A DNA stretch of 64,000 nucleotides. Source: Microbacterium abyssi. Its GTDB lineage: Bacteria > Actinomycetota > Actinomycetes > Actinomycetales > Microbacteriaceae. Below, one piece after another: positions 9,171 through 21,582 of the stretch (position 1 is its first letter; every line of letters starts with the position of its first letter). The notes under the pieces were generated by a model. That model was given only the letters and a program-made list of their open reading frames with translations. It searched no databases and was not told where the DNA came from. Made by a program: the position numbers and the translations under genes. Location: assembly GCF_015277895.1 (NCBI RefSeq), contig NZ_CP063815.1, positions 2,418,001 to 2,482,000 of the forward strand, read 5' to 3'.

Positions 9171-12100
9171 TCAGAACCAGCCGCGGATGATGTCCCACAG
9201 CCAGTCGATGATCTGGCCGATGATGCCACCGGCGTTGCCGCCGCCCTTGTTGACCGTGACCTGGTCGGTGGCCTGGTCGCCGTCAGCCTGGGCGACGATC
9301 ACCGTGTAGCGTCCGGCGTCGGTCTTCTTCGGAACCGTGACCGAGGCGGAGAACGTGCCGTCCTCCTCGACCACGACGGTGCCCAGTTCGATGAGCTTGC
9401 CCTTCTTCGACTCGAGCGTGACCGTGAGGGTCTCGCCCGGCTCGAAGTCCGCGCCCGTCACCGTCAGCTTCTTGCCGGCGCTGACGGTGTTGCCCTCGAC
9501 CTCGATGGTTCCGGCGAACTCCTCCTCACCGGCATCCGCGAAGGTGATCGGGACCTGCACGCTCGTGCCGGCATCCGCGACCGCGACGGTGAGCAGCTGC
9601 TCGCCGGACACGCCCTCGGGGACGGTGAACGTCAGGCTCGCGCGGCCGGCCTCATCGGTGGTGTCGACGATCGTCGGGTCGACGGCGCCGGTCGCCAGCA
9701 CCGTGTCACCCAGCGAGACCGTGACCTCACCCGGTGCCTGCTCGCCACCGCTGAATGCGAGCGACGAGAGGTCGATCGTGACCTCGTCGCCTGCGCTGTA
9801 GCCGTCGGCATCCGGTGCGCTCAGCGACACGCCGACCGCACGCTGCGCGAGATCGGGCGTCGCCGTGCCGTTGGCGTCGAACCAGTCGACCATCGACTGC
9901 AGATCGATCTTGCCGGTGTCGGCCTTGTTCGTGCCCTCGGCGAAGGTGGCGAAGTTGTCTCCGCCCGCCGCGAGGAACGAGTTGGCCGCGACGACGTACG
10001 ACGCCTCCGGGTCGATCGGTTCTCCGTTCAGCGTGATCGAGGTGATCCGCTCGCCCGCCGCCGCCGTCGGGTCGTAGGTGTACTGCAGCCCCTCCGAGAC
10101 GCCGAGCTTCAGGAACGGGCGGCTCGCGCCCTCCGGCTGCCACTGCTCCTCGAGCACGCCCTTGAGCTGGGCGCCGGTGAGGCTCAGCGTCACCAGGGTG
10201 TTGGCGAAGGGCTGCACCGTGGCCGCCTCGCGGAACGTCACGTTGCCATCGGGGTCGGTCTCTCCGGAAGAGGCGTGCGTCAGGTTCGCGCGGATGCCGC
10301 CGGGGTTCATGATCGCGACATCGGCGCCGGTCGCCCACTGCTGGACGTCGGCGACGAAGTTCCCGATCGTGGACTCGCCACCGCGGTTCTCCGACCCGTT
10401 GGTCTGACGTGCGCGGTTGAAGTCCCCGGTGATCTGACCGACCGACTCAGCACCGAGGACGTCAGCCTCGGCCTTGGCGTCATCGACGATCTTCTGCACG
10501 TCGGCGACCGGCTCGTAGAGCGGCACGCCGTCCTGCGTGAGGGGCTTGATCTCGTTGGTGATCGAGAGCAGCTCCTTCGTCTCCGGGTCGACCTGCAGGT
10601 TCATCAGACCGAAGTTCTCGCCGTACTGACCGGCCGAGACGACCGGTCGGCCGTCGATGACGTGGTTGTACGCGAGGTGGGTGTGCGCCGAGACGATCGC
10701 GTTGACGCTGTCGTCGACGCCGGCGACGATCTCGCCGAGAGCCGAGTCCGGCGTGATGCTGGCGATGTCGGATGACGTCGCACCCTCGTGCACGAGCAGC
10801 ACCAGCACGTCGGCTTCGCCGTTGGCCGTGTCGCCGTCGGTGAGTTCGTCGGCCACGGCGTTCACCGAATCGACGATGCTGCGCACCTCGAGATCGGCGA
10901 TGCCCTCCGGCGAGACGAGCGAGTCGAGCTCTTCGGTCACAGCGCCGATGAAGCCGACGTTCACGCCGTCCATCTCCTTCACCCATGCGGGTGCGAGCGC
11001 GGTCTCACCGGTCTCGGTGAGGAACACGTTCGAGGAGATGTACTCCCAGTCCGCGCGGTCCTGCACGCGGTCGCGGAGGTCTTCCCAGCCCTGGTCGAAC
11101 TCGTGGTTGCCCGCCGCGCTCACTTCGAGCCCGGCCGCGTTCAGCGCATCGATGGTGGGGTTGTCGTCGTTGATGAACGACGTGAAGGTGGACGCTCCGA
11201 TGAGGTCGCCGGCTGCGGCGAACACGGTGTTCGGGTTCGCGTCGCGCACCGACTTCACCGCGCCTGCCAGCACAGCGGCACCGGCTGCGGCACCGTCCGC
11301 CTCGATGCGACCGTGGAAGTCGTTGATCGTGACGATGTCGATGTCGACGGGCGGGATCTCGCTGGAGATGCCGACGATGACCGGGTCGTGGTCGCTGGAG
11401 CGGAACGGCGTGCCGGCCTCGGCCGCGCCGAACGCGTAGCCGCGGTCGCTCCACTCGGGCGAGTTGATGGTCCACACGCCCGTGCCGGTCACCGACTCCG
11501 CAAGCTGCGGCGACGCGATCGCGTGGTCGAGTGAGCCGAGCTCGCCGTCGAAGGTGTACGTGTACTGGCCTTCGGCGTTCGCCGGAACCAGGTCGATCCA
11601 GCCGGCCTCCGCGAACACATTGATCGGGTCTTCCTGACCGTAGGCGTTGAAGTCGCCGAGCAGCAGGATGTCGGAACTACCCGCGGTGTCGGCGATCGTC
11701 TCGGTGAAGGACAGCAGCGACTGCGCCTGCGCGGTGCGGTCGGCGTTGAAGTGACCCTGGCCGTCGGCCGGCTCGTCGCCGTCACCGGACTTCGACTTGA
11801 AGTGGTTCGCGACGACCGAGACGATCCTGCCGTCCATGTCGAACGTCTGCGCGATCGGCTCGCGGGCGTTGCCCCACACCGACTCGTCGATCACCGCGGT
11901 GCTGTCGCCGACAGGCGTGACGGCATCCTTCTTGTAGATGATCGCGTTCGTGATGACGTCGGTCGTGGTGCCCAGCAGGGCCTCCGGCGTCGGGACGTAC
12001 TCCCAGATATCTGAGCCGGCGTCCTCGTTGAGTCCGTCGACGAGGTCCGCGAGAGCCACGTCAGGGGTGCCGTCGCCGAAGTGGACCGAGTTCTCGATCT

Positions 12101-13808
12101 CCATCAGCGCGACGACCTCGGCATCCAGGCCGCCTATCGCCGTGACGATCTTCGAACGCTGGACCGCGAAGAACTCCTCGTTCTTCGCGCCTCGGGCGTC
12201 GGCGTCGTCCTCGCTCATCGTCGTGAAGTAGTTGAAGACGTTGAACGCCGCGACCTGCACGTCGCCGCCGACCTCGGGGGCCGTCTCGGGGCGCGGGTTC
12301 TCGGTGGTGAACGATGCCCTGGCTGCGGCGTCGCTCGCATCGGTGATCGGGGTCACCGGCTGCAGACGCCAGTCCTCGAATCCGTACTGAAGCACGTAGC
12401 CGGCGTCGGCGAAGTCGACGACGTCGCCGTTGCGCACGATGGCGTCCTCGATGAAGTACGGCTGCTCGCCTGTGTGGGCGTTGTTGCTGATCTGGACGCT
12501 GTACCCGTCGTCGAGCAGAATGCGCTCGGCGCGGTTGGCGGCCGCGATCGCGTTCGCCTCGTCGCTGGGGCGGGTCGTCTCAGTACTCTTGACGTTGAGC
12601 TCGCCGGGGTTCAGCCACAGCGTGCCGAAGTTGTAGAGCTGATGACTGGATGCCACCCGGTAGGTGCCGTCGGGCGCGACGAGCATGTTCTCGTAAGCCT
12701 CGCGATCCGCGCCCGTGACCGTTCCGGGAAGCGGCGTCGCAGCGGGAGCACCGACGCCGGCCGTGACGACCGAGACGTCCTCGGCTGCGGCGGGAGAGAT
12801 CTGCGTCTGTCCGAAGTACTCCGAGACCGTGCCGGTGACCGAGACGAGGTCGCCGATCTCGCCGGGGGCCTGCTTGCCGTCCAAGAACACGAAGACGCCG
12901 TCGGAGGCACCGGGGGTCGCGTCGTTCTCGCCGCCGGTGCCCTGCGTCTGGATGACGATGCCGTTGTAGCCGCCGGTGCGGTAGTCAGCCGTGACGACGC
13001 CCTCGACGGTGACGTTCTGGCCGGCGAGCGGCGAGACGTCGCCGGTGCCCTGCACCTCGGCGATGGAGACCGCAGTCGGCTCGGGGTCGGGGTCAGGCTG
13101 CGGGTCGGGATCAGGGTCGGTTCCGCCGGTGCCCTGCGGCGTGATCGATGCCGACAGGGTGAAGTCGGCGGAGTTGTCGTCGGTGTCTGCGCCGTCGGTG
13201 CGGTTCAGCGACTTGACGTCCTGGTTGTTCGCTGGCGCCGTGGCCAGTGCGCCCTCGAAAGTGTTCGACCCGCCGTACCCGAGCAGGTCGACGACCCCTT
13301 CGGCGCCGACGACCGATCCGGTGGCGAGCGTGACCGCCGAGGTGCCCTCGACCAAGGCGAGCGTGCCGGTCGTGCCGCTCGGGTTCAGACTGCCGGTGGC
13401 GTCGGGCGAAGGGAGATCCGCACCGTTGGCGCCGTTCGAGCCGCCCTGCACGAGGAAGTACCCGCCGGCGGGGATGGTGCCGGAGAGCGGGACGACGTTG
13501 TTCGTGTTGCCGGTGCCTGTCGCGGAACGGTACTGGATCGACGTGCCGTCGAGCGTGATGTCGGCGTCGGTCGGGTTGTACAGCTCGACGAACTTGTTCT
13601 TGAAGGCGGCGCCAGCGCTGCCGCCGGACAGATATGCCTCATTGATGACGACGCCCGTGCCGTCCACTGCGGCGAAGGCGGGAGCGGCGACGAGCGTTCC
13701 GAAGCTCATCGCGCATGCGGTCGTCAGCGCGAGAGCGCCGATGCGCACCCGTCTGCGTGCGATGGACGATCCGGCGCGATGCGCCGCGCCGTCGGGGGTG
13801 TACATCAT
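9171..13808 (-). CDS. Secreted ExeM/NucH-type endonuclease fused to UshA-type 5'-nucleotidase
   Basis: A 1545-residue exported protein combining DNA degradation and nucleotide dephosphorylation. In order: a signal peptide (about 1-45, ending APAFAA); a lamin-tail domain (VVINEAYLSGGSAG); a Pro/Asp-Pro linker (DPDPDPQPDPDPEPT); an OB-fold (GQNVTVEGVVTADY); an exonuclease-endonuclease-phosphatase domain (QVAAFNVFNYFT, LLLGDFNAYGQ, SSDHDPVIVGI); then the metallophosphatase (INDFHGRIEA, GNHEFDQGW, VSAHTHLAYN) with its C-terminal 5'-nucleotidase domain; then Ig-like beta domains. It ends in an amphipathic tail, IIGQIIDWLWDIIRGWF. There is no LPxTG or transmembrane anchor. ATG 13808 is chosen because GAGGAGAA stands 7 bases upstream. 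Likely role: scavenging phosphate and nucleosides from extracellular DNA. Confidence 0.93.
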   Translation of the reverse strand: MMYTPDGAAHRAGSSIARRRVRIGALALTTACAMSFGTLVAAPAFAAVDGTGVVINEAYLSGGSAGAAFKNKFVELYNPTDADITLDGTSIQYRSATGTGNTNNVVPLSGTIPAGGYFLVQGGSNGANGADLPSPDATGSLNPSGTTGTLALVEGTSAVTLATGSVVGAEGVVDLLGYGGSNTFEGALATAPANNQDVKSLNRTDGADTDDNSADFTLSASITPQGTGGTDPDPDPQPDPDPEPTAVSIAEVQGTGDVSPLAGQNVTVEGVVTADYRTGGYNGIVIQTQGTGGENDATPGASDGVFVFLDGKQAPGEIGDLVSVTGTVSEYFGQTQISPAAAEDVSVVTAGVGAPAATPLPGTVTGADREAYENMLVAPDGTYRVASSHQLYNFGTLWLNPGELNVKSTETTRPSDEANAIAAANRAERILLDDGYSVQISNNAHTGEQPYFIEDAIVRNGDVVDFADAGYVLQYGFEDWRLQPVTPITDASDAAARASFTTENPRPETAPEVGGDVQVAAFNVFNYFTTMSEDDADARGAKNEEFFAVQRSKIVTAIGGLDAEVVALMEIENSVHFGDGTPDVALADLVDGLNEDAGSDIWEYVPTPEALLGTTTDVITNAIIYKKDAVTPVGDSTAVIDESVWGNAREPIAQTFDMDGRIVSVVANHFKSKSGDGDEPADGQGHFNADRTAQAQSLLSFTETIADTAGSSDILLLGDFNAYGQEDPINVFAEAGWIDLVPANAEGQYTYTFDGELGSLDHAIASPQLAESVTGTGVWTINSPEWSDRGYAFGAAEAGTPFRSSDHDPVIVGISSEIPPVDIDIVTINDFHGRIEADGAAAGAAVLAGAVKSVRDANPNTVFAAAGDLIGASTFTSFINDDNPTIDALNAAGLEVSAAGNHEFDQGWEDLRDRVQDRADWEYISSNVFLTETGETALAPAWVKEMDGVNVGFIGAVTEELDSLVSPEGIADLEVRSIVDSVNAVADELTDGDTANGEADVLVLLVHEGATSSDIASITPDSALGEIVAGVDDSVNAIVSAHTHLAYNHVIDGRPVVSAGQYGENFGLMNLQVDPETKELLSITNEIKPLTQDGVPLYEPVADVQKIVDDAKAEADVLGAESVGQITGDFNRARQTNGSENRGGESTIGNFVADVQQWATGADVAIMNPGGIRANLTHASSGETDPDGNVTFREAATVQPFANTLVTLSLTGAQLKGVLEEQWQPEGASRPFLKLGVSEGLQYTYDPTAAAGERITSITLNGEPIDPEASYVVAANSFLAAGGDNFATFAEGTNKADTGKIDLQSMVDWFDANGTATPDLAQRAVGVSLSAPDADGYSAGDEVTIDLSSLAFSGGEQAPGEVTVSLGDTVLATGAVDPTIVDTTDEAGRASLTFTVPEGVSGEQLLTVAVADAGTSVQVPITFADAGEEEFAGTIEVEGNTVSAGKKLTVTGADFEPGETLTVTLESKKGKLIELGTVVVEEDGTFSASVTVPKKTDAGRYTVIVAQADGDQATDQVTVNKGGGNAGGIIGQIIDWLWDIIRGWF

Positions 13809-14047
13809 GCGATTGTTCTCCTCGTCGACAGATGAGACCCCGGACACCGCCATGGGGCGCACGAGGGAATGTCCGCGAAACACAGGGTCCACGCCGCGGC
13901 CACTCGCGAGTGAGCTTATGAGTGGGCTGGGACTTTCCCGAGTGAGTTCACAGATCGCTAACCGGAAGTTCTTCCGCGCGCCGAGGCGATACGACTTTCA
14001 GCGCACGCCGACCGCGGATCACCTGGACGAAAGTCAGGTTCCCCGGA
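13809..14047. promoter_or_regulatory. Upstream region of the nuclease gene with repeated CTCACTCG
   Basis: This 239-base gene-free stretch precedes the nuclease gene on minus. Reading on minus it contains CTCACTCG twice about 30 bases apart. One copy is part of the 12-base perfect palindrome cactcgcgagtg at 13901-13912. This could be an operator. No convincing Pho box or -35/-10 pair was found. Confidence 0.35.
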
Positions 14048-14848
14048 TCAGGAGACGGATGACCCTGTGCTCTCCTCGAACTTCTCGACCTCGAGCTCCC
14101 AGCGGTCCTTCGCCAGGCGGTACCAGATGTAGAACGCGAAACCGGCGAAGACGGCCCATTCGAGCGCGTAGAAGATGTTCAGCCAATTGACGGTGGCGAG
14201 CTCGTTCGGGGCAGGCGATGCGATGTCCGCCAGGCCCTCCGGCGCCTCCACAGAGGCGAGATAGGGCCGGTAGACGGACAGCTGCTCGATGTCGTGCCAC
14301 TGGCCCAGCAGCATCGCCGGCGACATGCGGTCCATCGCGTGCGGGTCATCGGCGGGCGGCAGTGTCGTTCCCTCATCCGAGATCACGCGCCCGGCGATCT
14401 CGGCGTCGGGGCCCGCGGCATTCTCCTCGAGGTCGGCGGCCGCGGCATCCGCACTCTCGCGATCCGGCGCCCATCCCAGCGCGACCGCGATCGAGGTGCG
14501 GTCGGCGACGCGGAGCTGGCCGGTCACCCAGTACCCCTCGACACCGTCGTTGAAGCGCGACGACACGACGAGGAAGTCGCCGGGCACCCAGGTGCCGGCG
14601 GTCTCCACGCGCTGCCCGACGTACGGTTCGGGCAGGTACTCGCCAGGGCCGACCACTTCGGTGAGCGGCCTCACCTCCTCCGTGACGCCGGCCGGCACCG
14701 GGTCGGTGTCGACGGCGCGCTCCAGCTGCCACTGCCCGAGGAACGCGAACACGCCGGCCACCACGAGGCACGCGCACAGCACCGCGATCCAGCGGCCGCG
14801 CAGCATGACCTCGCGAAGGGTCGGCGGGAACTCCTGAGGCGTCGTCAC
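14048..14848 (-). CDS. SURF1 family cytochrome oxidase biogenesis protein
   Basis: A 266-residue protein with the SURF1 layout: an N-terminal helix (RWIAVLCACLVVAGVFAFLG, followed by the hallmark GQWQLERA), a ~170-residue extracytoplasmic domain (GQRVETAGTWVPGDFLVV, then GYWVTGQLRV, with VALGWAP) and a C-terminal helix (NIFYALEWAVFAGFAFYIWY). SURF1 proteins assist haem a insertion into cytochrome c oxidase. Start choice is uncertain. GTG 14848 gives VTTPQEFPPTLREV and sits 16 bases from the guaB3 stop, but no strong ribosome site is visible. ATG 14806 is the alternative, beginning directly at the first helix. Confidence 0.9.
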   Translation of the reverse strand: MTTPQEFPPTLREVMLRGRWIAVLCACLVVAGVFAFLGQWQLERAVDTDPVPAGVTEEVRPLTEVVGPGEYLPEPYVGQRVETAGTWVPGDFLVVSSRFNDGVEGYWVTGQLRVADRTSIAVALGWAPDRESADAAAADLEENAAGPDAEIAGRVISDEGTTLPPADDPHAMDRMSPAMLLGQWHDIEQLSVYRPYLASVEAPEGLADIASPAPNELATVNWLNIFYALEWAVFAGFAFYIWYRLAKDRWELEVEKFEESTGSSVS

Positions 14849-14864
14849 GGGATGAGGACGCCCG

Positions 14865-15983
14865 TCAGGACTGCTGGTACGGGGCGAGCACGACCTCGAC
14901 GCGCTGGAACTCCTTGAGGTCGGAGTATCCGGTTGTCGCCATGGACTTGCGCAGCGCCCCGATGAGGTTGGCGGTGCCGTCGGCGACGGGAGCCGGACCG
15001 TAGAGGATCTCCTCGAGCGTCGCGATGCCGGGCGTCTGGACGCGGCGTCCGCGCGGAAGCTGCGGGTGGTGCGCCTCTGGCCCCCAGTGGAAGCCCTGGC
15101 CGGGGGCATCCGTCGCGCGAGCGAGAGCGACGCCGAGCATGACGGCATCCGCGCCCATGGCGAGCGCCTTGACGATGTCGCCGGAGGTGCCGACGCCGCC
15201 ATCGGCGATGACGTGCACGTAGCGTCCGCCGGATTCGTCGAGGTAGTCGCGACGCGCGGCGGCGACGTCCGATACGGCCGTGGCCATCGGGGCGTGGATG
15301 CCGAGGGTGGCGCGCGTGGTGGATGCCGCTCCCCCGCCGAATCCGACGAGAACGCCTGCTGCGCCGGTGCGCATCAGGTGCAGCGCGGTCGTGTAGGTGG
15401 CGGCTCCGCCGACGATGACGGGGACGTCGAGGTCGTAGATGAACTTCTTGAGATTCAGGGGCTCGGCCACGCTGGAGACGTGCTCGGCCGACACGGTGGT
15501 GCCGCGGATCACGAACAGGTCGACGCCGGCCGCGGCGACGATGTCGTACAGCTCCTGGGTGCGCTGGGGGGTGAGCGAGCCGGCGACGGTCACGCCGCCT
15601 TCGCGGATCTCGGCGAGGCGCGAGGTGATGAGCTCGGGCTTGATCGGCTCGGAGTACAGCTGCTGCATCCGCACGGTCGCCTTCTCAGGCGGCAGCGAGG
15701 CGATCTCGGCGAGGAGAGGCTCGGGGTTCTCGTAGCGCGTCCACAGCCCCTCGAGGTCGAGGACGCCGAGGCCGCCGAGCTTGCCGAGCATGATCGCCGT
15801 CTTCGGGCTGACCACCGAGTCCATCGGCGCGCCGATGACGGGTGTGTCGAACGAGAACGCGTCGATCGTCCATGCGGTCGAGACGTCTTCGGGGTTGCGG
15901 GTCCGCCGCGACGGCACCACCGCGATGTCGTCGAACGTGTATGCGCGACGCGCGCGCTTTGCTCGGCCGAGTTCGATGTCCAT
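14865..15983 (-). CDS. guaB3: GuaB3 family IMP dehydrogenase-related protein
   Basis: A 372-residue TIM-barrel protein of the GuaB3 family, the short actinobacterial IMPDH paralogue without CBS domains. Family marks: the N-terminus MDIELGRAKRARRAYTFDDI, GAPMDSVVSP, VIVGGAATYTTALHLMRTGA, IADGGVGTSGDIVKALAMGA and a C-terminal IGALRKSMATTGY. The usual IMPDH catalytic loop (GxGSxCxTR) is replaced by LVGFGGGAASTTRATLG, which lacks the Cys. The reaction is therefore not the standard IMPDH one; related proteins have been proposed to act as GMP reductase-like enzymes, but this is unproven here. ATG 15983 matches the family start, and a GTG at 15989 would add two residues. Confidence 0.92.
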   Translation of the reverse strand: MDIELGRAKRARRAYTFDDIAVVPSRRTRNPEDVSTAWTIDAFSFDTPVIGAPMDSVVSPKTAIMLGKLGGLGVLDLEGLWTRYENPEPLLAEIASLPPEKATVRMQQLYSEPIKPELITSRLAEIREGGVTVAGSLTPQRTQELYDIVAAAGVDLFVIRGTTVSAEHVSSVAEPLNLKKFIYDLDVPVIVGGAATYTTALHLMRTGAAGVLVGFGGGAASTTRATLGIHAPMATAVSDVAAARRDYLDESGGRYVHVIADGGVGTSGDIVKALAMGADAVMLGVALARATDAPGQGFHWGPEAHHPQLPRGRRVQTPGIATLEEILYGPAPVADGTANLIGALRKSMATTGYSDLKEFQRVEVVLAPYQQS

Positions 15984-16107
15984 GCTCACGGGACAAGCCT
16001 ACCGGGCGTGCCGTTCAGCCCGGCCACCGCCCCGGGAGATGGCGGCTGCTGCCGCTTCGCCGCGGCGCGAGCGGCACGAAGCGCCACCTGCCGCGCCGGG
16101 GAGTTGC

Positions 16108-16422
16108 TCAGCTCGCGGCGCGGGCGGCGCGCTTCTCCTCCTGATAGACGCGGATCGCCTCGTAGCGCTCGGCGGATCGGGCACGGCGCTTGGCGGCCTC
16201 CTGGTCGCGGTCCTTCGGCGGCGCGGAGGTGACGAGGTCGTCGAGAAGGCGACGAGTCGCCCCCGCGATCTCGGCGACCGCTCGGTCGAAGACCGCCTGA
16301 TTCGCCCGCGACGGGGCGTTGGATCCGGAGATCTTCCGTACGAACTGCAGGGCCGCGTCCTGGCACTCCTGGTCGGTCGCGGCGGGCTTCAGGTTGTTCA
16401 GCGGAACGATGTTGCGGCACAT
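16108..16422 (-). CDS. DUF2277 domain-containing protein
   Basis: A 104-residue protein with the unmistakable DUF2277 N-terminus MCRNIVPLNNLKPAATDQEC followed by QFVRKISGSNAPSRANQAVF. A conserved central segment (VAEIAGATRRLLDDL) and a basic, helical tail follow. Cys 2 is invariant in the family and may be functional, but the biochemical role is unknown. It is monocistronic on minus between guaB3 and guaB, with no overlap to either. Confidence 0.92.
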   Translation of the reverse strand: MCRNIVPLNNLKPAATDQECQDAALQFVRKISGSNAPSRANQAVFDRAVAEIAGATRRLLDDLVTSAPPKDRDQEAAKRRARSAERYEAIRVYQEEKRAARAAS

Positions 16423-16518
16423 ACCGGCACGCTACGCCGGGCACGCGGCGTCCGGAACCCCGCCGCTGGTTCAGTCGTGCTCGCGGCGGTCCTGCCAAGG
16501 CCGCGCCGAGGTACGGAT

Positions 16519-16587
16519 GGCTGGCGAATCGCACGGATGCTTGTGGGAACCGGCCGGTTCGCCGGCCAGGTGTGCCGATCGCCAGCC
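16519..16587 (-). terminator. Long hairpin downstream of guaB
   Basis: Outer arms ggctggcga (from 16519) and tcgccagcc (to 16587) pair, and an inner aaccggccggtt palindrome adds a second stem. It lies 23 bases beyond the guaB stop on minus, so it probably ends that transcript. There is no T-tract. Confidence 0.45.
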
Positions 16588-16609
16588 AAACGTGCTTCGG
16601 GCGGCGAAC

Positions 16610-19602
<2,993 letters not shown>

Positions 19603-19604
19603 CC

Positions 19605-20582
19605 ATGGACTTCGGAAACATCTTCGGCAACACCGCCTCGTACCTGCTCAGCCCGACGACCATCGCGTACGCCCTCGCCGCGACCGGCCTCGCCGTGCAC
19701 TTCGGCTACGCCGGGCTCCTCAACTTCGGCATGGCGGCGTTCATGGCCGTCGGCGGCTACGGCTACGCGATCTCGATCCTCAGCTTCGGTCTCCCCTGGT
19801 GGGGCGGCGTCGCGGTGGGCGTGCTCGCCGGCGCCGTGTTCGCGCTGCTGCTCGGCATCCCGACCCTGCGGCTGCGCGCCGACTATCTGGCCATCGCGAC
19901 CATCGCCACGGCCGAGGTCGTGCGCCTGCTGTTCCTCACCGAGCTGTTCCGGGAGTGGACCAACTCCGCCGGAGGCCTCTCCGGCTATCACCAGAGCTTC
20001 CGCGAGATGAACCCGTTCCCCGAGGGCACCTACGGCTTCGGCCCGTGGACGTACAACGCCAACGACCTCTGGGTGCGCGTGTTCGGCCTGATCGTGCTCG
20101 CCCTGTCGCTGCTGGTCGTCTGGGCGCTCATGCGCAGCCCGTGGGGCCGCGTGATCAAGGGCATCCGCGAGGATGAGGACGCCGTGCGCTCGCTCGGCAA
20201 GAACGTCTTCGCATACAAGATGCAGGCGCTCGTCGTCGGCGGGATCATCGGCGCACTCGGCGGCATCGTGTTCGTGCTTCCCTCGGCCGTGATCCCCGGC
20301 AGCTATTCGACGTCGCTGACGTTCTTCCTCTGGACGATCCTGCTCCTGGGCGGGGCTGCGACGGTCTTCGGACCCACGCTCGGCGCCGTCCTCTTCTGGG
20401 TCGTGTTCGCGTTCCTGGGCGGTCTGCTGCCCGAGATGGCGCGCATCGGCTGGCTGCCGATGACCACCAACCAGGCCGACGTCGTCCGCTACATCGTGAT
20501 CGGCATCGTGCTCATGCTGATCGTGATCTTCCGCCCCCAGGGCATCCTCGGGAACAAGAGGGAGATGACCTTTGTCAAGTGA
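19605..20582 (+). CDS. livM: Branched-chain amino acid ABC permease LivM
   Basis: A 325-residue second permease of the liv importer. About 8-9 hydrophobic segments are present with the family motifs: GYAGLLNFGMAAFMAVGGYG, IPTLRLRADYLAIATIATAE, NSAGGLSGYHQ and the EAA-like cytoplasmic loop ALMRSPWGRVIKGIREDEDA. It ends with the shared IFRPQGILG tail. ATG 19605 immediately follows the livH stop and is the clear start, giving translational coupling. The stop overlaps the livG start by 11 bases. Confidence 0.95.
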   Translation: MDFGNIFGNTASYLLSPTTIAYALAATGLAVHFGYAGLLNFGMAAFMAVGGYGYAISILSFGLPWWGGVAVGVLAGAVFALLLGIPTLRLRADYLAIATIATAEVVRLLFLTELFREWTNSAGGLSGYHQSFREMNPFPEGTYGFGPWTYNANDLWVRVFGLIVLALSLLVVWALMRSPWGRVIKGIREDEDAVRSLGKNVFAYKMQALVVGGIIGALGGIVFVLPSAVIPGSYSTSLTFFLWTILLLGGAATVFGPTLGAVLFWVVFAFLGGLLPEMARIGWLPMTTNQADVVRYIVIGIVLMLIVIFRPQGILGNKREMTFVK

Positions 20583-21582
20583 CAGCACGGCGGGAAGCAC
20601 CTCCGCCCCGCAGACCGGCAGCATCCGCCGCCCCAAGACGACCGGCCTCGCGAACGGACCAGCCGCCCCCGGAGTCGCCAAGGTCGACCCGATCCTCGTG
20701 GTGGATGCCGTCACCCGCCGCTTCGGCGGCCTCACGGCCGTGGACGTCGACCACCTCGAGATCCCGCGCGGCGCGATCACGGCGCTGATCGGACCGAACG
20801 GCGCCGGCAAGACGACCCTGTTCAACCTGCTGTGCGGCTTCGACAAGCCGAACACGGGCACGTGGTCGTTCGACGGGAAGAACCTCTCCGGCATCCCGTC
20901 GTTCAAGGTCGCGCGCATGGGACAGGTCCGCACGTTCCAGCTCACCAAGTCGCTGTCGCTGCTGACCGTGCTCGAGAACATGAAGCTCGGCGCCACGCAC
21001 CAGCGCGGCGAGGGATTCTGGGCGAGCCTGTTCCCGTTCCTGTGGCGTGCGCAGGATGCCGAGATCGAGGCGCGCGCGAGAGATCTGCTGGCCCGGTTCA
21101 AGCTGGATGCCAAGGAGAAGGACTTCGCCGCCTCGCTCTCGGGCGGGCAGCGCAAGCTCCTCGAGATGGCACGGGCACTCATGAGCGACCCGACCCTGGT
21201 GATGCTCGATGAGCCGATGGCCGGCGTCAACCCGGCGCTCACGCAGTCGCTGCTCGAGCACATCCTCGATCTGAAGGAACTCGGCATGACGGTGCTGTTC
21301 GTCGAGCACGACATGCACATGGTGCGGCACATCGCCGACTGGGTCGTGGTGATGGCTGAGGGCCGCGTCGTCGCGGAGGGACCGCCGGACACCGTGATGG
21401 AGGATCCCGCCGTGGTGGACGCGTACCTGGGCGCGCATCAGGACGTCGACCTCGGCGCCGTCACCGGCCGCCTGCCGGTCATCGCGGATGCCGACGCGGC
21501 AGAGCTGCGTGAGCAGATCGAGGCGGAAGCCGAGGCCGAACTCGAGAGCACCGACCCGAGCACCGACGAGGAGAAGGCATGA
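20572..21582 (+). CDS. livG: Branched-chain amino acid ABC transporter ATP-binding protein LivG
   Basis: A 336-residue ATPase subunit. A low-complexity Ser/Thr/Pro leader of about 38 residues precedes the ABC domain: VTRRFGGLTAVDVDHLEI, Walker A GPNGAGKT, signature LSGGQRKLLEMARALM, Walker B LVMLDEPMAG and the switch His in LFVEHDMHMV. The C-terminal ~45 residues are acidic (EAEAEAELESTDPSTDEE). The likely start is TTG 20572, overlapping livM by 11 bases, since there is no ATG before the ABC domain in this frame. Both the leader and the acidic tail are longer than in typical LivG (~255 residues). Confidence 0.93.
   Translation: MSSDSTAGSTSAPQTGSIRRPKTTGLANGPAAPGVAKVDPILVVDAVTRRFGGLTAVDVDHLEIPRGAITALIGPNGAGKTTLFNLLCGFDKPNTGTWSFDGKNLSGIPSFKVARMGQVRTFQLTKSLSLLTVLENMKLGATHQRGEGFWASLFPFLWRAQDAEIEARARDLLARFKLDAKEKDFAASLSGGQRKLLEMARALMSDPTLVMLDEPMAGVNPALTQSLLEHILDLKELGMTVLFVEHDMHMVRHIADWVVVMAEGRVVAEGPPDTVMEDPAVVDAYLGAHQDVDLGAVTGRLPVIADADAAELREQIEAEAEAELESTDPSTDEEKA

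Noticed and set aside
12081-13835. Long open frame on plus opposite the nuclease/nucleotidase gene
   Set aside because: High-GC antisense artefact: Arg/Val/Gly-rich translation without motifs, while the minus-strand reading has clear domains throughout.
13901-13912. Palindrome cactcgcgagtg considered as part of a Pho box for the nucleotidase gene
   Set aside because: The GTTCACC-type direct repeats expected for actinobacterial PhoP sites are not present. Kept only as a generic regulatory candidate.
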